NCBI RefSeq assembly: GCF_015461805.1
Contig: NZ_JACVZE010000001.1
Coordinates: forward strand, 124,001-188,000
DNA: 64,000 nt
Direction: 5' to 3'
Origin: Pseudomonas pisciculturae
Lineage (GTDB): Bacteria > Pseudomonadota > Gammaproteobacteria > Pseudomonadales > Pseudomonadaceae
The translations under genes and the position numbers were made by a program. The number at the start of each line of letters is the position of its first letter. The stretch's first letter is position 1. Of the stretch, positions 53,029 to 61,320 are shown piece by piece. The notes below the pieces were generated by a model. That model saw nothing but the letters and a program-made list of their open reading frames with translations, was not told where the DNA came from and did no database searches.

Positions 53029-53052
53029 GAACCGATCATCTATGATCGGTTC
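53029..53052. other. Perfect hairpin between roxR and the ABC exporter gene
   Basis: GAACCGATCA/TGATCGGTTC, perfect 10-bp arms with a 4-base loop, 36 bases before the next start. No T-tract directly behind it. It may be a weak terminator of roxSR or a regulatory site of the downstream gene. Confidence 0.55.
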
Positions 53053-53087
53053 AAACGCCTGTCACATTTTCTTACAGAGCCTGAACG

Positions 53088-54812
53088 ATGAATCAGAACG
53101 CTGAGTACTCCGCGGTCAATGACGCGGTGCGTGGGCGATTCTTTCGCCGAACCTGGGCGATGATCACGCCCTATTGGCGCAGTGAAGAGAAGGGTAAGGC
53201 CTGGCTGCTACTGGTGGCGGTCATTGCACTGTCGCTGTTCAGCGTGGCGATCTCCGTGTGGATCAACCACTGGTACAAAGACTTCTACAACGCCCTGGAA
53301 AAGAAGGACACCGCGGCCTTCTGGCAACTGATCGGTTATTTCTGCGGGATCGCTGCCGTGGCGATTTTGGGCGCGGTGTACCGATCTTATCTGACCCAGA
53401 TGCTGACCATCCGCTGGCGTGCCTGGCTCACCGAAAAGCATTTCGCTCGTTGGCTCGCCCACAAGAACTACTACCAGTTGGAGCAGGGCGGCTATACCGA
53501 TAACCCGGACCAGCGGATCTCCGAAGACCTCAACAACTTCACGTCCAGCACCTTGAGCCTGGGCCTTGGTTTGCTGCGCAATGTGGTCAGCCTGGTGTCG
53601 TTCTCCATTATCTTGTGGGGCGTGTCGGGCAGTATCGAAGTGTTCGGCATCACCATCCCTGGCTACATGTTCTGGTGCGCGCTGCTGTATGCCGCCGTGG
53701 GCAGTTGGCTGACGCACTTGATTGGCCGTCGCTTGATCGGCCTGAGCAATAACCAGCAACGGTTCGAAGCCGACCTGCGTTTCTCCATGGTGCGTGTGCG
53801 TGAAAACGCCGAGAGCATTGCGCTTTACAACGGGGAGCCGAATGAAAACCAGCGCTTGAGCGCACGCTTCGGCAAGGTCTGGCACAACTTCTGGGACATC
53901 ATGAAAGTGTCCAAGCGCTTGACCTTCTTCACTGCGGGTTACAGCCAGATTGCGATCATCTTTCCGTTTATCGTTGCCGCGCCGCGCTACTTCACCGGCA
54001 AGATTGAACTGGGCGAGCTGATGCAAATCAACTCGGCGTTTGGCAATGTGCAGGAGAACTTCAGCTGGTTTATCAGCGCGTATTCGGACCTGGCGTCGTG
54101 GCGCGCCACCAGTGATCGCTTGCTCAGCTTCCACCAAGCGATGAGTGACAACGAGCAGCGCCCACCGGCAATCGATGTACGCCCTGAAGGCGAACGCCTG
54201 GTGGTGCAGGGCTTGGGTATGGACCTGGCCGATGGCCGTCACTTGCTGGCCGATGCCGACATGAGCGTTGAACCCGGCCAGCGGGTGATGCTCAGTGGGC
54301 GGTCGGGCAGTGGCAAAAGCACCTTGCTGCGTGCGATGGGCCACCTCTGGCCAGCGGGGCACGGCAGTATTCGCCTGCCGGCGGCGCGCTACCTGTTCTT
54401 GCCGCAAAAGCCTTACCTGCCGATTGGTACGTTGAAGGCCGTGTTGAGTTATCCACAGGACGACAGCGTTTACCCGGCAGAACGTTATGCACAGGTGCTT
54501 GAGACGTGCCGCTTGCCGCATCTGATCAGCCGTCTTGACGAGGCCAACCACTGGCAACGCATGCTCTCGCCGGGTGAGCAGCAACGGTTGGCGTTTGCCC
54601 GTGCTTTATTGTTCGCGCCGCAGTGGCTGTACATGGATGAAGCGACGTCGGCCATGGATGAAGAGGATGAGGCGACGTTGTATCAGGCGTTGATCGATCA
54701 ATTGCCGGGGTTGAGCATTGTGAGCGTGGGGCATCGCAGCAGCCTCAAGCGCTTCCATGGGCGGCATGTGCGGATCGAGGGTGGGTTGTTGCAGGAGCAA
54801 CACCCCGTCTAA
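53088..54812 (+). CDS. SbmA/BacA-like ABC transporter, fused permease-ATPase (YddA type)
   Basis: 574 residues. The N-terminal 350 residues form an SbmA/BacA-like membrane domain (YWRSEEKGKAWLLLV; ISVWINHWYKDFYNALEKK; RWRAWLTEKHFARWLAHKNYY; NPDQRISEDLNNF). The C-terminal domain is an ATPase with Walker A GRSGSGKST, signature LSPGEQQRLAFARALL and Walker B WLYMDEATSAMD. Relatives include E. coli YddA and vitamin B12-transporting BacA homologues; the substrate cannot be told. ATG at 53088. The gene stands alone and is followed by a REP pair. Confidence 0.88.
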   Translation: MNQNAEYSAVNDAVRGRFFRRTWAMITPYWRSEEKGKAWLLLVAVIALSLFSVAISVWINHWYKDFYNALEKKDTAAFWQLIGYFCGIAAVAILGAVYRSYLTQMLTIRWRAWLTEKHFARWLAHKNYYQLEQGGYTDNPDQRISEDLNNFTSSTLSLGLGLLRNVVSLVSFSIILWGVSGSIEVFGITIPGYMFWCALLYAAVGSWLTHLIGRRLIGLSNNQQRFEADLRFSMVRVRENAESIALYNGEPNENQRLSARFGKVWHNFWDIMKVSKRLTFFTAGYSQIAIIFPFIVAAPRYFTGKIELGELMQINSAFGNVQENFSWFISAYSDLASWRATSDRLLSFHQAMSDNEQRPPAIDVRPEGERLVVQGLGMDLADGRHLLADADMSVEPGQRVMLSGRSGSGKSTLLRAMGHLWPAGHGSIRLPAARYLFLPQKPYLPIGTLKAVLSYPQDDSVYPAERYAQVLETCRLPHLISRLDEANHWQRMLSPGEQQRLAFARALLFAPQWLYMDEATSAMDEEDEATLYQALIDQLPGLSIVSVGHRSSLKRFHGRHVRIEGGLLQEQHPV

Positions 54813-54828
54813 GGCTGTACTCAATCAA

Positions 54829-54917
54829 TGTGGGAGCTGGCTTGCCTGCGATAGCGGTGTATCAGCGACAGATGAGCAAGCTGACCCGTCGCTATCGCAG
54901 GCAAGCCAGCTCCCACA
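54829..54917. repeat. Paired REP element (REPIN), GTGGGAGCTGG type
   Basis: Inverted halves TGTGGGAGCTGGCTTGCCTG and its complement, tips outward, 16 bases after the exporter gene. Third member of the subfamily also seen at 14694 and 30030. Confidence 0.9.
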
Positions 54918-54955
54918 TTGGGTCTCCAGTGTTCTTTGAGAATGAGCCCCCAACA

Positions 54956-54991
54956 AAAAGCCCGGCTGATCATCGATCAGCCGGGCTTTTT
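54956..54991 (-). terminator. Terminator of zapG
   Basis: A long perfect stem (AAAAAGCCCGGCTGATC and its complement, 3-base loop) ending in a T-run on both strands. It lies 16 bases beyond the zapG stop and also faces the end of the exporter gene. Confidence 0.92.
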
Positions 54992-55007
54992 AGTGCTTGA
55001 AGAAAGC

Positions 55008-55445
55008 TTACTTCTTCAAACCGTAATGCTCATCCAGCATCCCTGGGGCGTTCGGCGTTTTTGGCGCGTAGTCCCGTGGTGGCTCCTGGTTTTCCCGTGG
55101 CGGGGTCAGGCGCTCCCGTGGGGTTTGCGGTGCATCGGAATGCAGCGCAGCCAGCAGGCGCTGGCGGGTAATGTCGTCGAGGGCCAGGCGGTTAGCGCCA
55201 TCGGCGAGGTGATCTTGCACTTCCTGGTAGCTCTGGGTGAGCTTCTTGACCAGGTTCGCGGTGCTATTGAAGTGGGTAACAACCTCGTTCTGATAACTGT
55301 CAAAACGTTCCTGAATGTCATCCAACTGACGCTGCGTGCGGTTAGGCGCGGCATTCGGCAGCAAGCGGGCAACCAGGAAACCAATGGCGACACCGGCAAC
55401 CAGGGCGAGAGTCGGCAACAACCAAACTAAGAGCGAGTGTTCCAC
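55008..55445 (-). CDS. zapG: YhcB/ZapG family cell-envelope division protein
   Basis: 145-residue membrane-anchored protein of the DUF1043/YhcB family. One N-terminal helix (about 5-28), then a coiled coil (about 38-78; RTQRQLDDIQERFDSYQNEVVTHF, cited in part) and a disordered proline-rich tail (PRERLTPPRENQEPPRDY). YhcB in E. coli affects envelope synthesis and division and was renamed ZapG. Single gene with its own terminator. Confidence 0.87.
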   Translation of the reverse strand: MEHSLLVWLLPTLALVAGVAIGFLVARLLPNAAPNRTQRQLDDIQERFDSYQNEVVTHFNSTANLVKKLTQSYQEVQDHLADGANRLALDDITRQRLLAALHSDAPQTPRERLTPPRENQEPPRDYAPKTPNAPGMLDEHYGLKK

Positions 55446-55592
55446 GAGTCCTTCCTCTATAAACGGCTTTGCTTTACGTTAACGGCTCAAACCTGCGCTG
55501 TATACCGCGATTAAGCTCGCAATGATGCCATGCACAGACTTTTAGCTAGACGAGTCGACCCTTTGAGAGGTCACGGAGTTCATTCCTTGCTC

Positions 55593-56222
55593 ATGCGTGA
55601 AACCCCCGTTTTGATCGATGGCCCGGTAGGCCAATTGGAAGCCCTGTACCTGGACCACCCCGAGCCACGTGGCCTGGCGCTGATCTGCCACCCCAACCCG
55701 GTGCAGGGTGGGACCATGCTCAATAAAGTCGTATCGACCCTGCAACGCACCGCCCGCGATGCCGGTTTGATTACTTTGCGTTTCAATTACCGGGGCGTAG
55801 GCGCGAGCGCCGGTACCCACGACATGAGCACCGGCGAAGTGGACGATGCCGAAGCGGCGGCCACCTGGCTGCGGGAAAAACACCCGGACCTGCCGATCAC
55901 TTTGCTGGGTTTCTCTTTCGGCGGTTATGTTGCAGCAAGTCTCGGCGGGCGTCTCGAAGCCAAGGGCGAACAACTCGCGCACCTGTTCATGGTGGCTGCT
56001 GCGGTGATGCGCCTGCGCGACACCGATGTACTGCCCCAAGGCTGCCCACTGACCCTGATCCAGCCGGAAACCGACGAAGTGGTCGACCCACAGACCGTCT
56101 ACGACTGGTCCGCGGCCTTGAATCGCCCCCATGAGCTGCTGAAAGTGGCAGAATGCGGGCACTTTTTTCATGGCAAGCTCACCGACCTCAAGGATCTGGT
56201 GCTGCCGCGCCTCTCGAATTGA
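55593..56222 (+). CDS. Alpha/beta hydrolase (DUF2974/YpfH-like esterase fold)
   Basis: 209-residue cytoplasmic hydrolase. After ALICHPNPVQGGTMLNKV (oxyanion region) comes the nucleophile elbow GFSFGGYVAA with its Ser, then an Asp in PETDEVVDP and the catalytic-type His in CGHFFHGKL. The start at 55593 follows GGAG by 14 bases; a TTG at 55587 would have better spacing and add two residues. The longer frame to 55530 is not supported. The substrate is unknown. trpS follows 24 bases downstream. Confidence 0.82.
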   Translation: MRETPVLIDGPVGQLEALYLDHPEPRGLALICHPNPVQGGTMLNKVVSTLQRTARDAGLITLRFNYRGVGASAGTHDMSTGEVDDAEAAATWLREKHPDLPITLLGFSFGGYVAASLGGRLEAKGEQLAHLFMVAAAVMRLRDTDVLPQGCPLTLIQPETDEVVDPQTVYDWSAALNRPHELLKVAECGHFFHGKLTDLKDLVLPRLSN

Positions 56223-56246
56223 TAGCAGTCTGATAAGCGATTACCC

Positions 56247-57602
56247 ATGACGACTCGTACCCGTATCCTCACCGGCATTACCACCACCGGCACGCCGCAC
56301 TTGGGCAACTACGCCGGTGCGATCCGCCCGGCGATCCTGGCCAGCCAGGACGCCAATGCCGACTCGTTCTACTTTCTGGCCGACTACCACGCCCTGATCA
56401 AATGCGATGACCCGCAGCGCATCCAGCGCTCGCGTATGGAAATCGCCGCGACCTGGCTGGCCGGTGGCCTGGATGTGAACCGGGTGACCTTCTACCGCCA
56501 GTCCGACATCCCGGAAATTCCCGAGCTGACCTGGCTGCTCACCTGCGTTGCCGCCAAAGGCCTGCTTAACCGCGCCCATGCGTACAAGGCCTCGGTAGAC
56601 AAAAACGTCGAAACCGGCGAAGACCCGGACGCGGGCATCACCATGGGCCTGTACAGCTACCCTGTGTTGATGGCAGCGGACATCCTGATGTTCAACGCCC
56701 ACAAGGTGCCGGTGGGCCGCGACCAGATCCAGCATGTGGAAATGGCCCGTGATATCGGCCAGCGCTTCAACCACCTGTTCGGCAAGGGCAAAGAATTCTT
56801 CACCATGCCCGAAGCGTTGATCGAAGAAAGCGTCGCCACGTTGCCGGGCCTCGATGGCCGCAAGATGTCCAAGAGCTACGACAACACCATCCCGTTGTTC
56901 ACCAGCGCCAAGGACATGAAAGACGCCATCTCGCGCATCGTCACCGACTCCCGCGCCCCAGGCGAAGCCAAAGACCCGGATAACTCGCACCTGTTTACCT
57001 TGTTCCAGGCATTTGCCAGCAAGGCCCAGGAAGAAGCGTTCCGCGCCGAACTGCTACAAGGCCTGGGCTGGGGCGAGGCGAAGAACCGTCTGTTCCAACT
57101 GCTGGACGGCCAGCTGGGCGAAGCCCGCGAGCGTTACCACCAACTGATGTCGCGCCCGTCGGACATGGAAGACCTGCTGCTGGTCGGCGCCAAGAAAGCC
57201 CGTGCCGTGGCTGCACCCTTCCTGGCTGAGTTGCGTGAGGCGGTGGGCCTGCGTTCGTTTGTCGAGCAAGCCGCTGCGCCGGTTGCCGCCAAGAAGAAAG
57301 CTGCGAAAGCCGCGCGCTTCGTGAGCTTTCGCGAAGACGACGGTAGCTTCCGTTTCCGCCTGCTGGCCGCCGATGGCGAGCAATTGCTGCTGTCGCGCAA
57401 CTTCGCTGACGGTAAAGCTGCTGGCGCTGTGACCAAGCAGCTGCAAAACGGTGACGCGCTGGACGTACGCGCCGAAGCCTTGGGCTTCAGCGTATGGCTG
57501 GACGGCGCAGCCGTGGCCGACAGTGCCGAGTTCGCTGACGCCGCCGCTCGCGACGCCGCCATCGCAGCCCTGCGCATCGCGTTGACCCCAATCGAAGATT
57601 GA
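56247..57602 (+). CDS. trpS: Tryptophanyl-tRNA synthetase, long form
   Basis: 451-residue class I synthetase charging tRNA-Trp. The HIGH-type motif is TPHLGNYAG near residue 16 and KMSKS is in GRKMSKSYDN near residue 207. Compared with the roughly 330-residue common form there is a C-terminal extension of about 110 residues (after the Ala/Lys-rich PVAAKKKAAKAARF), typical of Pseudomonas TrpS. A terminator follows at 57632. Confidence 0.96.
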   Translation: MTTRTRILTGITTTGTPHLGNYAGAIRPAILASQDANADSFYFLADYHALIKCDDPQRIQRSRMEIAATWLAGGLDVNRVTFYRQSDIPEIPELTWLLTCVAAKGLLNRAHAYKASVDKNVETGEDPDAGITMGLYSYPVLMAADILMFNAHKVPVGRDQIQHVEMARDIGQRFNHLFGKGKEFFTMPEALIEESVATLPGLDGRKMSKSYDNTIPLFTSAKDMKDAISRIVTDSRAPGEAKDPDNSHLFTLFQAFASKAQEEAFRAELLQGLGWGEAKNRLFQLLDGQLGEARERYHQLMSRPSDMEDLLLVGAKKARAVAAPFLAELREAVGLRSFVEQAAAPVAAKKKAAKAARFVSFREDDGSFRFRLLAADGEQLLLSRNFADGKAAGAVTKQLQNGDALDVRAEALGFSVWLDGAAVADSAEFADAAARDAAIAALRIALTPIED

Positions 57603-57631
57603 CCCGACCAAGGGTTGATTGCCATTAATCA

Positions 57632-57662
57632 GGGCCGTCGTTACAGTGACGGCCCGTTTTTG
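57632..57662 (+). terminator. Intrinsic terminator between trpS and zapE
   Basis: Perfect 8-bp stem GGGCCGTC/GACGGCCC with an 8-base loop, followed by GTTTTTG. Lies 29 bases after trpS and 20 before zapE. Confidence 0.85.
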
Positions 57663-57681
57663 TTGCCTTGCTAACGAAATT

Positions 57682-58776
57682 ATGACGCCCCTAGAACGAT
57701 ATCAAGCTGATCTGAAACGCCCTGAATTCTTCCATGACGCGGCCCAGGAAACGGCGGTGCGTCATTTGCAGCGCCTGTACGACGACCTCGTCGCGGCTTC
57801 GCAAAGCAAGCCAGGGATGTTCAGCAAGCTGTTTGGCAAGAAAGACCACACCCCGGTCAAAGGCCTGTACTTCTGGGGCGGCGTCGGCCGTGGCAAGACT
57901 TACCTGGTCGACACCTTCTTCGAAGCGCTGCCGTTCAAGGAAAAAGTCCGCACGCACTTCCACCGCTTCATGAAGCGTGTGCACGAGGAAATGAAGACTC
58001 TGCCGGGCGAGAAAAACCCGCTGACCATCATCGCCAAGCGGTTCTCCGACGAAGCGCGGGTGATCTGCTTCGATGAATTCTTCGTTTCCGACATCACCGA
58101 CGCCATGATCCTTGGCACCTTGATGGAAGAGCTGTTCAAGAACGGCGTGACCCTGGTTGCCACCTCGAACATCGTGCCCGACGGCCTGTACAAGGACGGC
58201 CTGCAACGCGCGCGCTTCCTGCCGGCCATCGCGCTGATCAAGCAGCACACCGATATCGTCAACGTCGACAGCGGTGTCGACTACCGCCTGCGTCATCTGG
58301 AGCAAGCGGAGCTGTTCCACTTCCCGCTCAATGATGCGGCGCATGAAAGCCTGCGCAAGAGCTTCCGCGCTCTCACGCCGGAATGCACCCAGGCGGTGGA
58401 AAACGACAAGCTGATGATCGAGAACCGCGAAATCGTCGCCCTGCGCACCTGCGATGACGTGGCCTGGTTCGACTTCCGCGCCCTGTGCGACGGCCCACGC
58501 AGCCAGAACGATTACATCGAATTGGGCAAGATCTTCCACGCGGTGATTTTGAGCGGTGTGGAGCAGATGGGCGTGACCACTGACGATATCGCGCGACGTT
58601 TCATCAACATGGTCGATGAGTTTTACGATCGCAACGTGAAGCTGATCATCTCGGCTGAGGTTGAGCTGAAGGACCTGTACACCGGTGGTCGGTTGAACTT
58701 TGAATTCCAGCGTACGCTGAGCCGCTTGCTGGAAATGCAGTCCCATGAGTTCCTGTCTCGCGGGCACAAGCCTTAA
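57682..58776 (+). CDS. zapE: ZapE/AFG1-family division ATPase
   Basis: 364-residue P-loop ATPase of the AFG1/ZapE family, which in E. coli associates with the division ring and destabilises FtsZ polymers. Walker A GGVGRGKTYLVDTFF, Walker B CFDEFFVSDITDAM, and the conserved NDYIELGKIFHAV segment near residue 280. The start at 57682 gives MTPLERYQADL, the family N-terminus; the longer frame from 57619 overlaps the terminator and is rejected. Confidence 0.95.
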   Translation: MTPLERYQADLKRPEFFHDAAQETAVRHLQRLYDDLVAASQSKPGMFSKLFGKKDHTPVKGLYFWGGVGRGKTYLVDTFFEALPFKEKVRTHFHRFMKRVHEEMKTLPGEKNPLTIIAKRFSDEARVICFDEFFVSDITDAMILGTLMEELFKNGVTLVATSNIVPDGLYKDGLQRARFLPAIALIKQHTDIVNVDSGVDYRLRHLEQAELFHFPLNDAAHESLRKSFRALTPECTQAVENDKLMIENREIVALRTCDDVAWFDFRALCDGPRSQNDYIELGKIFHAVILSGVEQMGVTTDDIARRFINMVDEFYDRNVKLIISAEVELKDLYTGGRLNFEFQRTLSRLLEMQSHEFLSRGHKP

Positions 58777-58804
58777 GTCACTCTCCAGATCAATGGAGAT
58801 CAAA

Positions 58805-58893
58805 TGTGGGAGGGGGCTTGCTCCCGATAGCGGTGTATCAGTGCCAGTTGTACTAACTGACACACTGCTATCGGGGGCAAGCCCCCTCCCACA
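58805..58893. repeat. Paired REP element (REPIN), GTGGGAGGGGG type
   Basis: Inverted halves TGTGGGAGGGGGCTTGCTCC and GGGGGCAAGCCCCC then TCCCACA, tips outward, between convergent zapE and the regulator gene. Same subfamily as 12954. Confidence 0.9.
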
Positions 58894-58916
58894 TTTTGCC
58901 TTGTGTACATCCTTGC

Positions 58917-59912
58917 CTATGCGGCTTGTTGAAACTGCTGCCGATACTGATTCGGCGACAGCTCCGTGTGCTGCCTGAACAACCGCGCAAAGAAACTCGC
59001 ATCGTCATACCCCACCTCATAACTGATGGTCTTGATGCTCTTGCGGCTGCCCGAGAGCAAGCCCTTGGCCGTCTCGATTCGCAGGCGTTGCAGGTAATGC
59101 AACGGCTTGTCACCGGTCGCGGTCTGGAAGCGGCGCATAAAGTTGCGGATGCTCATGCCGTGTTCCCGGGCGACGTCTTCAAAGCGGAACTTGTCGGCGA
59201 AATGCTCTTCGAGCCAGTGTTGGATCTGCAGGATGATCACGTCCTGGTGCAGCTTCTGCCCACCAAAACCAATACGCCCCGGCGAGTAGCTGCGTTGCAC
59301 TTCGTAGAGGATGTCGCGGGCCACGGCCTGGGCGATATTGGCGCCGCAGAAGCGTTCGATCAGGTAGATATAGAGGTCGCACGCCGAAGTGGTGCCGCCA
59401 GCGCAATACAGGTTGTCGGCATCGGTGAGGTGCTTGTCCTGGTTGAGTTGCACCCGTGGGAAGCGTTCACTGAAGGCGTTGAAGAAGCGCCAGTAGGTGG
59501 TTGCCTCCTTGCCATCGAGCAAGCCGGCTTCGGCCAGCCAGAACACCCCGGTGGCTTCGCCGCAGAGCACGGCGCCGCGAGCGTGTTGCGCGCGCAGCCA
59601 CGGGAGCACTTGGGGGTAGCGGGTGCAGAGGGCGTCGAAGTCGTCCCAGAAGGCCGGTAGCACGATGATATCGGCGTCTTCGAGGCCGCCGTCGACCGGC
59701 ATGATCACATCACTGAAGCTGCGCACCGATTGCCCGTCGGGGCTGACCAGGCGCGTTTGAAAGCCAGGCGTCAGGCCCAGGCCTTGTTGCTTGCCGTAAC
59801 GCAGGCTGGCGAGGTGGAAGAAATCCTTGGCTTGCATGAGGGTTGAAGCGAATACCCGATCAATGGCCAAAATGCTGACGCGCCGCAACGGCGTGGAGAT
59901 TTGGTTAGACAT
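58917..59912 (-). CDS. GlxA-family AraC-type transcriptional regulator
   Basis: 331 residues. The N-terminal 190 are a DJ-1/PfpI-like domain (VSILAIDRVFASTLMQAKDFF; GAVLCGEATGVFWLAEAGLLDG), and the C-terminal 110 are an AraC DNA-binding domain with two helix-turn-helices (FEDVAREHGMSIRNFMRRF; ISYEVGYDDASFFARLFRQH). Such regulators control amino-acid or quaternary-amine catabolism in pseudomonads (GbdR, CdhR, ArgR are relatives). It is divergent from the acyl-CoA dehydrogenase gene, 145 bases apart, which may be its target. Confidence 0.9.
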   Translation of the reverse strand: MSNQISTPLRRVSILAIDRVFASTLMQAKDFFHLASLRYGKQQGLGLTPGFQTRLVSPDGQSVRSFSDVIMPVDGGLEDADIIVLPAFWDDFDALCTRYPQVLPWLRAQHARGAVLCGEATGVFWLAEAGLLDGKEATTYWRFFNAFSERFPRVQLNQDKHLTDADNLYCAGGTTSACDLYIYLIERFCGANIAQAVARDILYEVQRSYSPGRIGFGGQKLHQDVIILQIQHWLEEHFADKFRFEDVAREHGMSIRNFMRRFQTATGDKPLHYLQRLRIETAKGLLSGSRKSIKTISYEVGYDDASFFARLFRQHTELSPNQYRQQFQQAA

Positions 59913-60057
59913 AATTTCATTTATTCTTATAGGGGAAAGTGGTCACCAGACGGCTGGATCGTCTTATTTTTTGTCGCATGTGTCCAGTGTCCCGTGATGC
60001 CTTCGCGGCATAGGCTCTGTGGGCTCGTCTTTGTCCGACAATCCACGCAGGTGACCC

Positions 60058-61194
60058 ATGATTCCCAGAACCTTGTTCAGCCCTGAGCACGAACTCTTTC
60101 GCGACAGCGTGCGCACCTTCCTCGAAAAAGACGCCGCGCCGTTCCATGGGCACTGGGAGAAGCAGGGTTATATCGACCGCAGCCTGTGGAGCAAGGCGGG
60201 GGAGGCGGGGATGCTGTGTTCCCACCTGCCGGAGGAATATGGCGGGTTGGGCGCAGATTTTCTCTACAGCGCGGTGGTGATCGAAGAGATCAGTCGGCTG
60301 GGTCTCACCGGCATCGGGTTTTCACTGCATTCGGACATCGTCGCGCCCTACATCCTGCATTACGGCAGTGAGGCGCTGAAGCACAAGTACTTGCCCAAAT
60401 TGATCTCTGGCGAAATGGTCACGGCCATCGCGATGACCGAGCCTGGCGCCGGTTCCGACCTGCAAGGGGTGAAGACCACGGCGGTGCTGGACGGCGATGA
60501 ATACGTGATCAACGGCTCAAAGACCTTTATCACCAACGGCTATCTGGCGGAGCTGGTGATCGTGGTGGCCAAGACCGATCCCAAGGCTGGCGCCAAGGGC
60601 ACCAGCCTGTTTCTGGTTGAAGCCGACACGCCGGGTTTCGACAAAGGCAAGCGCCTGGAGAAGGTGGGCATGAAGGCTCAGGACACCTCGGAGTTGTTCT
60701 TCCAGGACGTGCGTGTACCCAAGGAGAACCTGTTGGGTCAGGCGGGCATGGGGTTCGCGTACTTGATGCAGGAGTTGCCTCAAGAGCGCTTGACCGTCGC
60801 AATTGGTGCGTTGTCATCTGCCGAAGCTGCGCTGCAGTGGACGTTGGAATACACCCGCGAGCGCAAGGCATTTGGCAAGGCGATTGCCGACTTCCAGAAC
60901 ACGCGGTTCAAGCTGGCGGAGATGGCCACCGAGATTCAGATTGGCCGTGTGTTTGTCGACAAGTGCATGGCGTTGCACCTGGAGGGCAAGCTGGATGTGC
61001 CTACCGCCGCGATGGCCAAGTACTGGGCCACGGACCTGCAATGCAAGGTGCTCGACGAGTGCGTGCAGTTGCACGGTGGCTACGGCTTTATGTGGGAATA
61101 CCCGATTGCCAGGGCGTGGGCGGATGCGCGGGTGCAGCGGATTTATGCGGGGACTAACGAGATCATGAAGGAGATTATTGCGCGGTCGCTTTGA
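60058..61194 (+). CDS. Acyl-CoA dehydrogenase, long-chain type
   Basis: 378-residue FAD enzyme of the acyl-CoA dehydrogenase family. TAIAMTEPGAGSDLQGVKTT and FITNGYLAELVIVVAKT are the middle-domain signatures; the C-terminal block ends RIYAGTNEIMKEIIARSL. At the place where medium- and short-chain enzymes have the catalytic Glu (YEGT) there is Ala (YAGT), as in long-chain and isovaleryl-CoA enzymes, where the base is on another helix. Substrate length is not certain. Faces the end of the aldo/keto reductase gene across a REP pair. Confidence 0.92.
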   Translation: MIPRTLFSPEHELFRDSVRTFLEKDAAPFHGHWEKQGYIDRSLWSKAGEAGMLCSHLPEEYGGLGADFLYSAVVIEEISRLGLTGIGFSLHSDIVAPYILHYGSEALKHKYLPKLISGEMVTAIAMTEPGAGSDLQGVKTTAVLDGDEYVINGSKTFITNGYLAELVIVVAKTDPKAGAKGTSLFLVEADTPGFDKGKRLEKVGMKAQDTSELFFQDVRVPKENLLGQAGMGFAYLMQELPQERLTVAIGALSSAEAALQWTLEYTRERKAFGKAIADFQNTRFKLAEMATEIQIGRVFVDKCMALHLEGKLDVPTAAMAKYWATDLQCKVLDECVQLHGGYGFMWEYPIARAWADARVQRIYAGTNEIMKEIIARSL

Positions 61195-61220
61195 TGATTT
61201 AGTTGTGCTGCTGAGGGCCT

Positions 61221-61306
61221 CTTCGCGAGCAAGCCCGCTCCCACATTCGACCGCATTCTCATGTCGGAGCTCGGTCAAATGTGGGAGCGGGCTTGCTCGC
61301 GAAAGC
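61221..61306. repeat. Paired REP element, GTGGGAGCGGG type, tips inward
   Basis: The left half ends GCAAGCCCGCTCCCACA and the right half begins TGTGGGAGCGGGCTTGC, so the GTGGGAG tips point toward each other around about 33 unique bases. All other pairs in this window point outward. Third sequence subfamily of the window (CTCGCGAA ends). Confidence 0.85.
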
Positions 61307-61320
61307 GGTTTACCGGTCAA

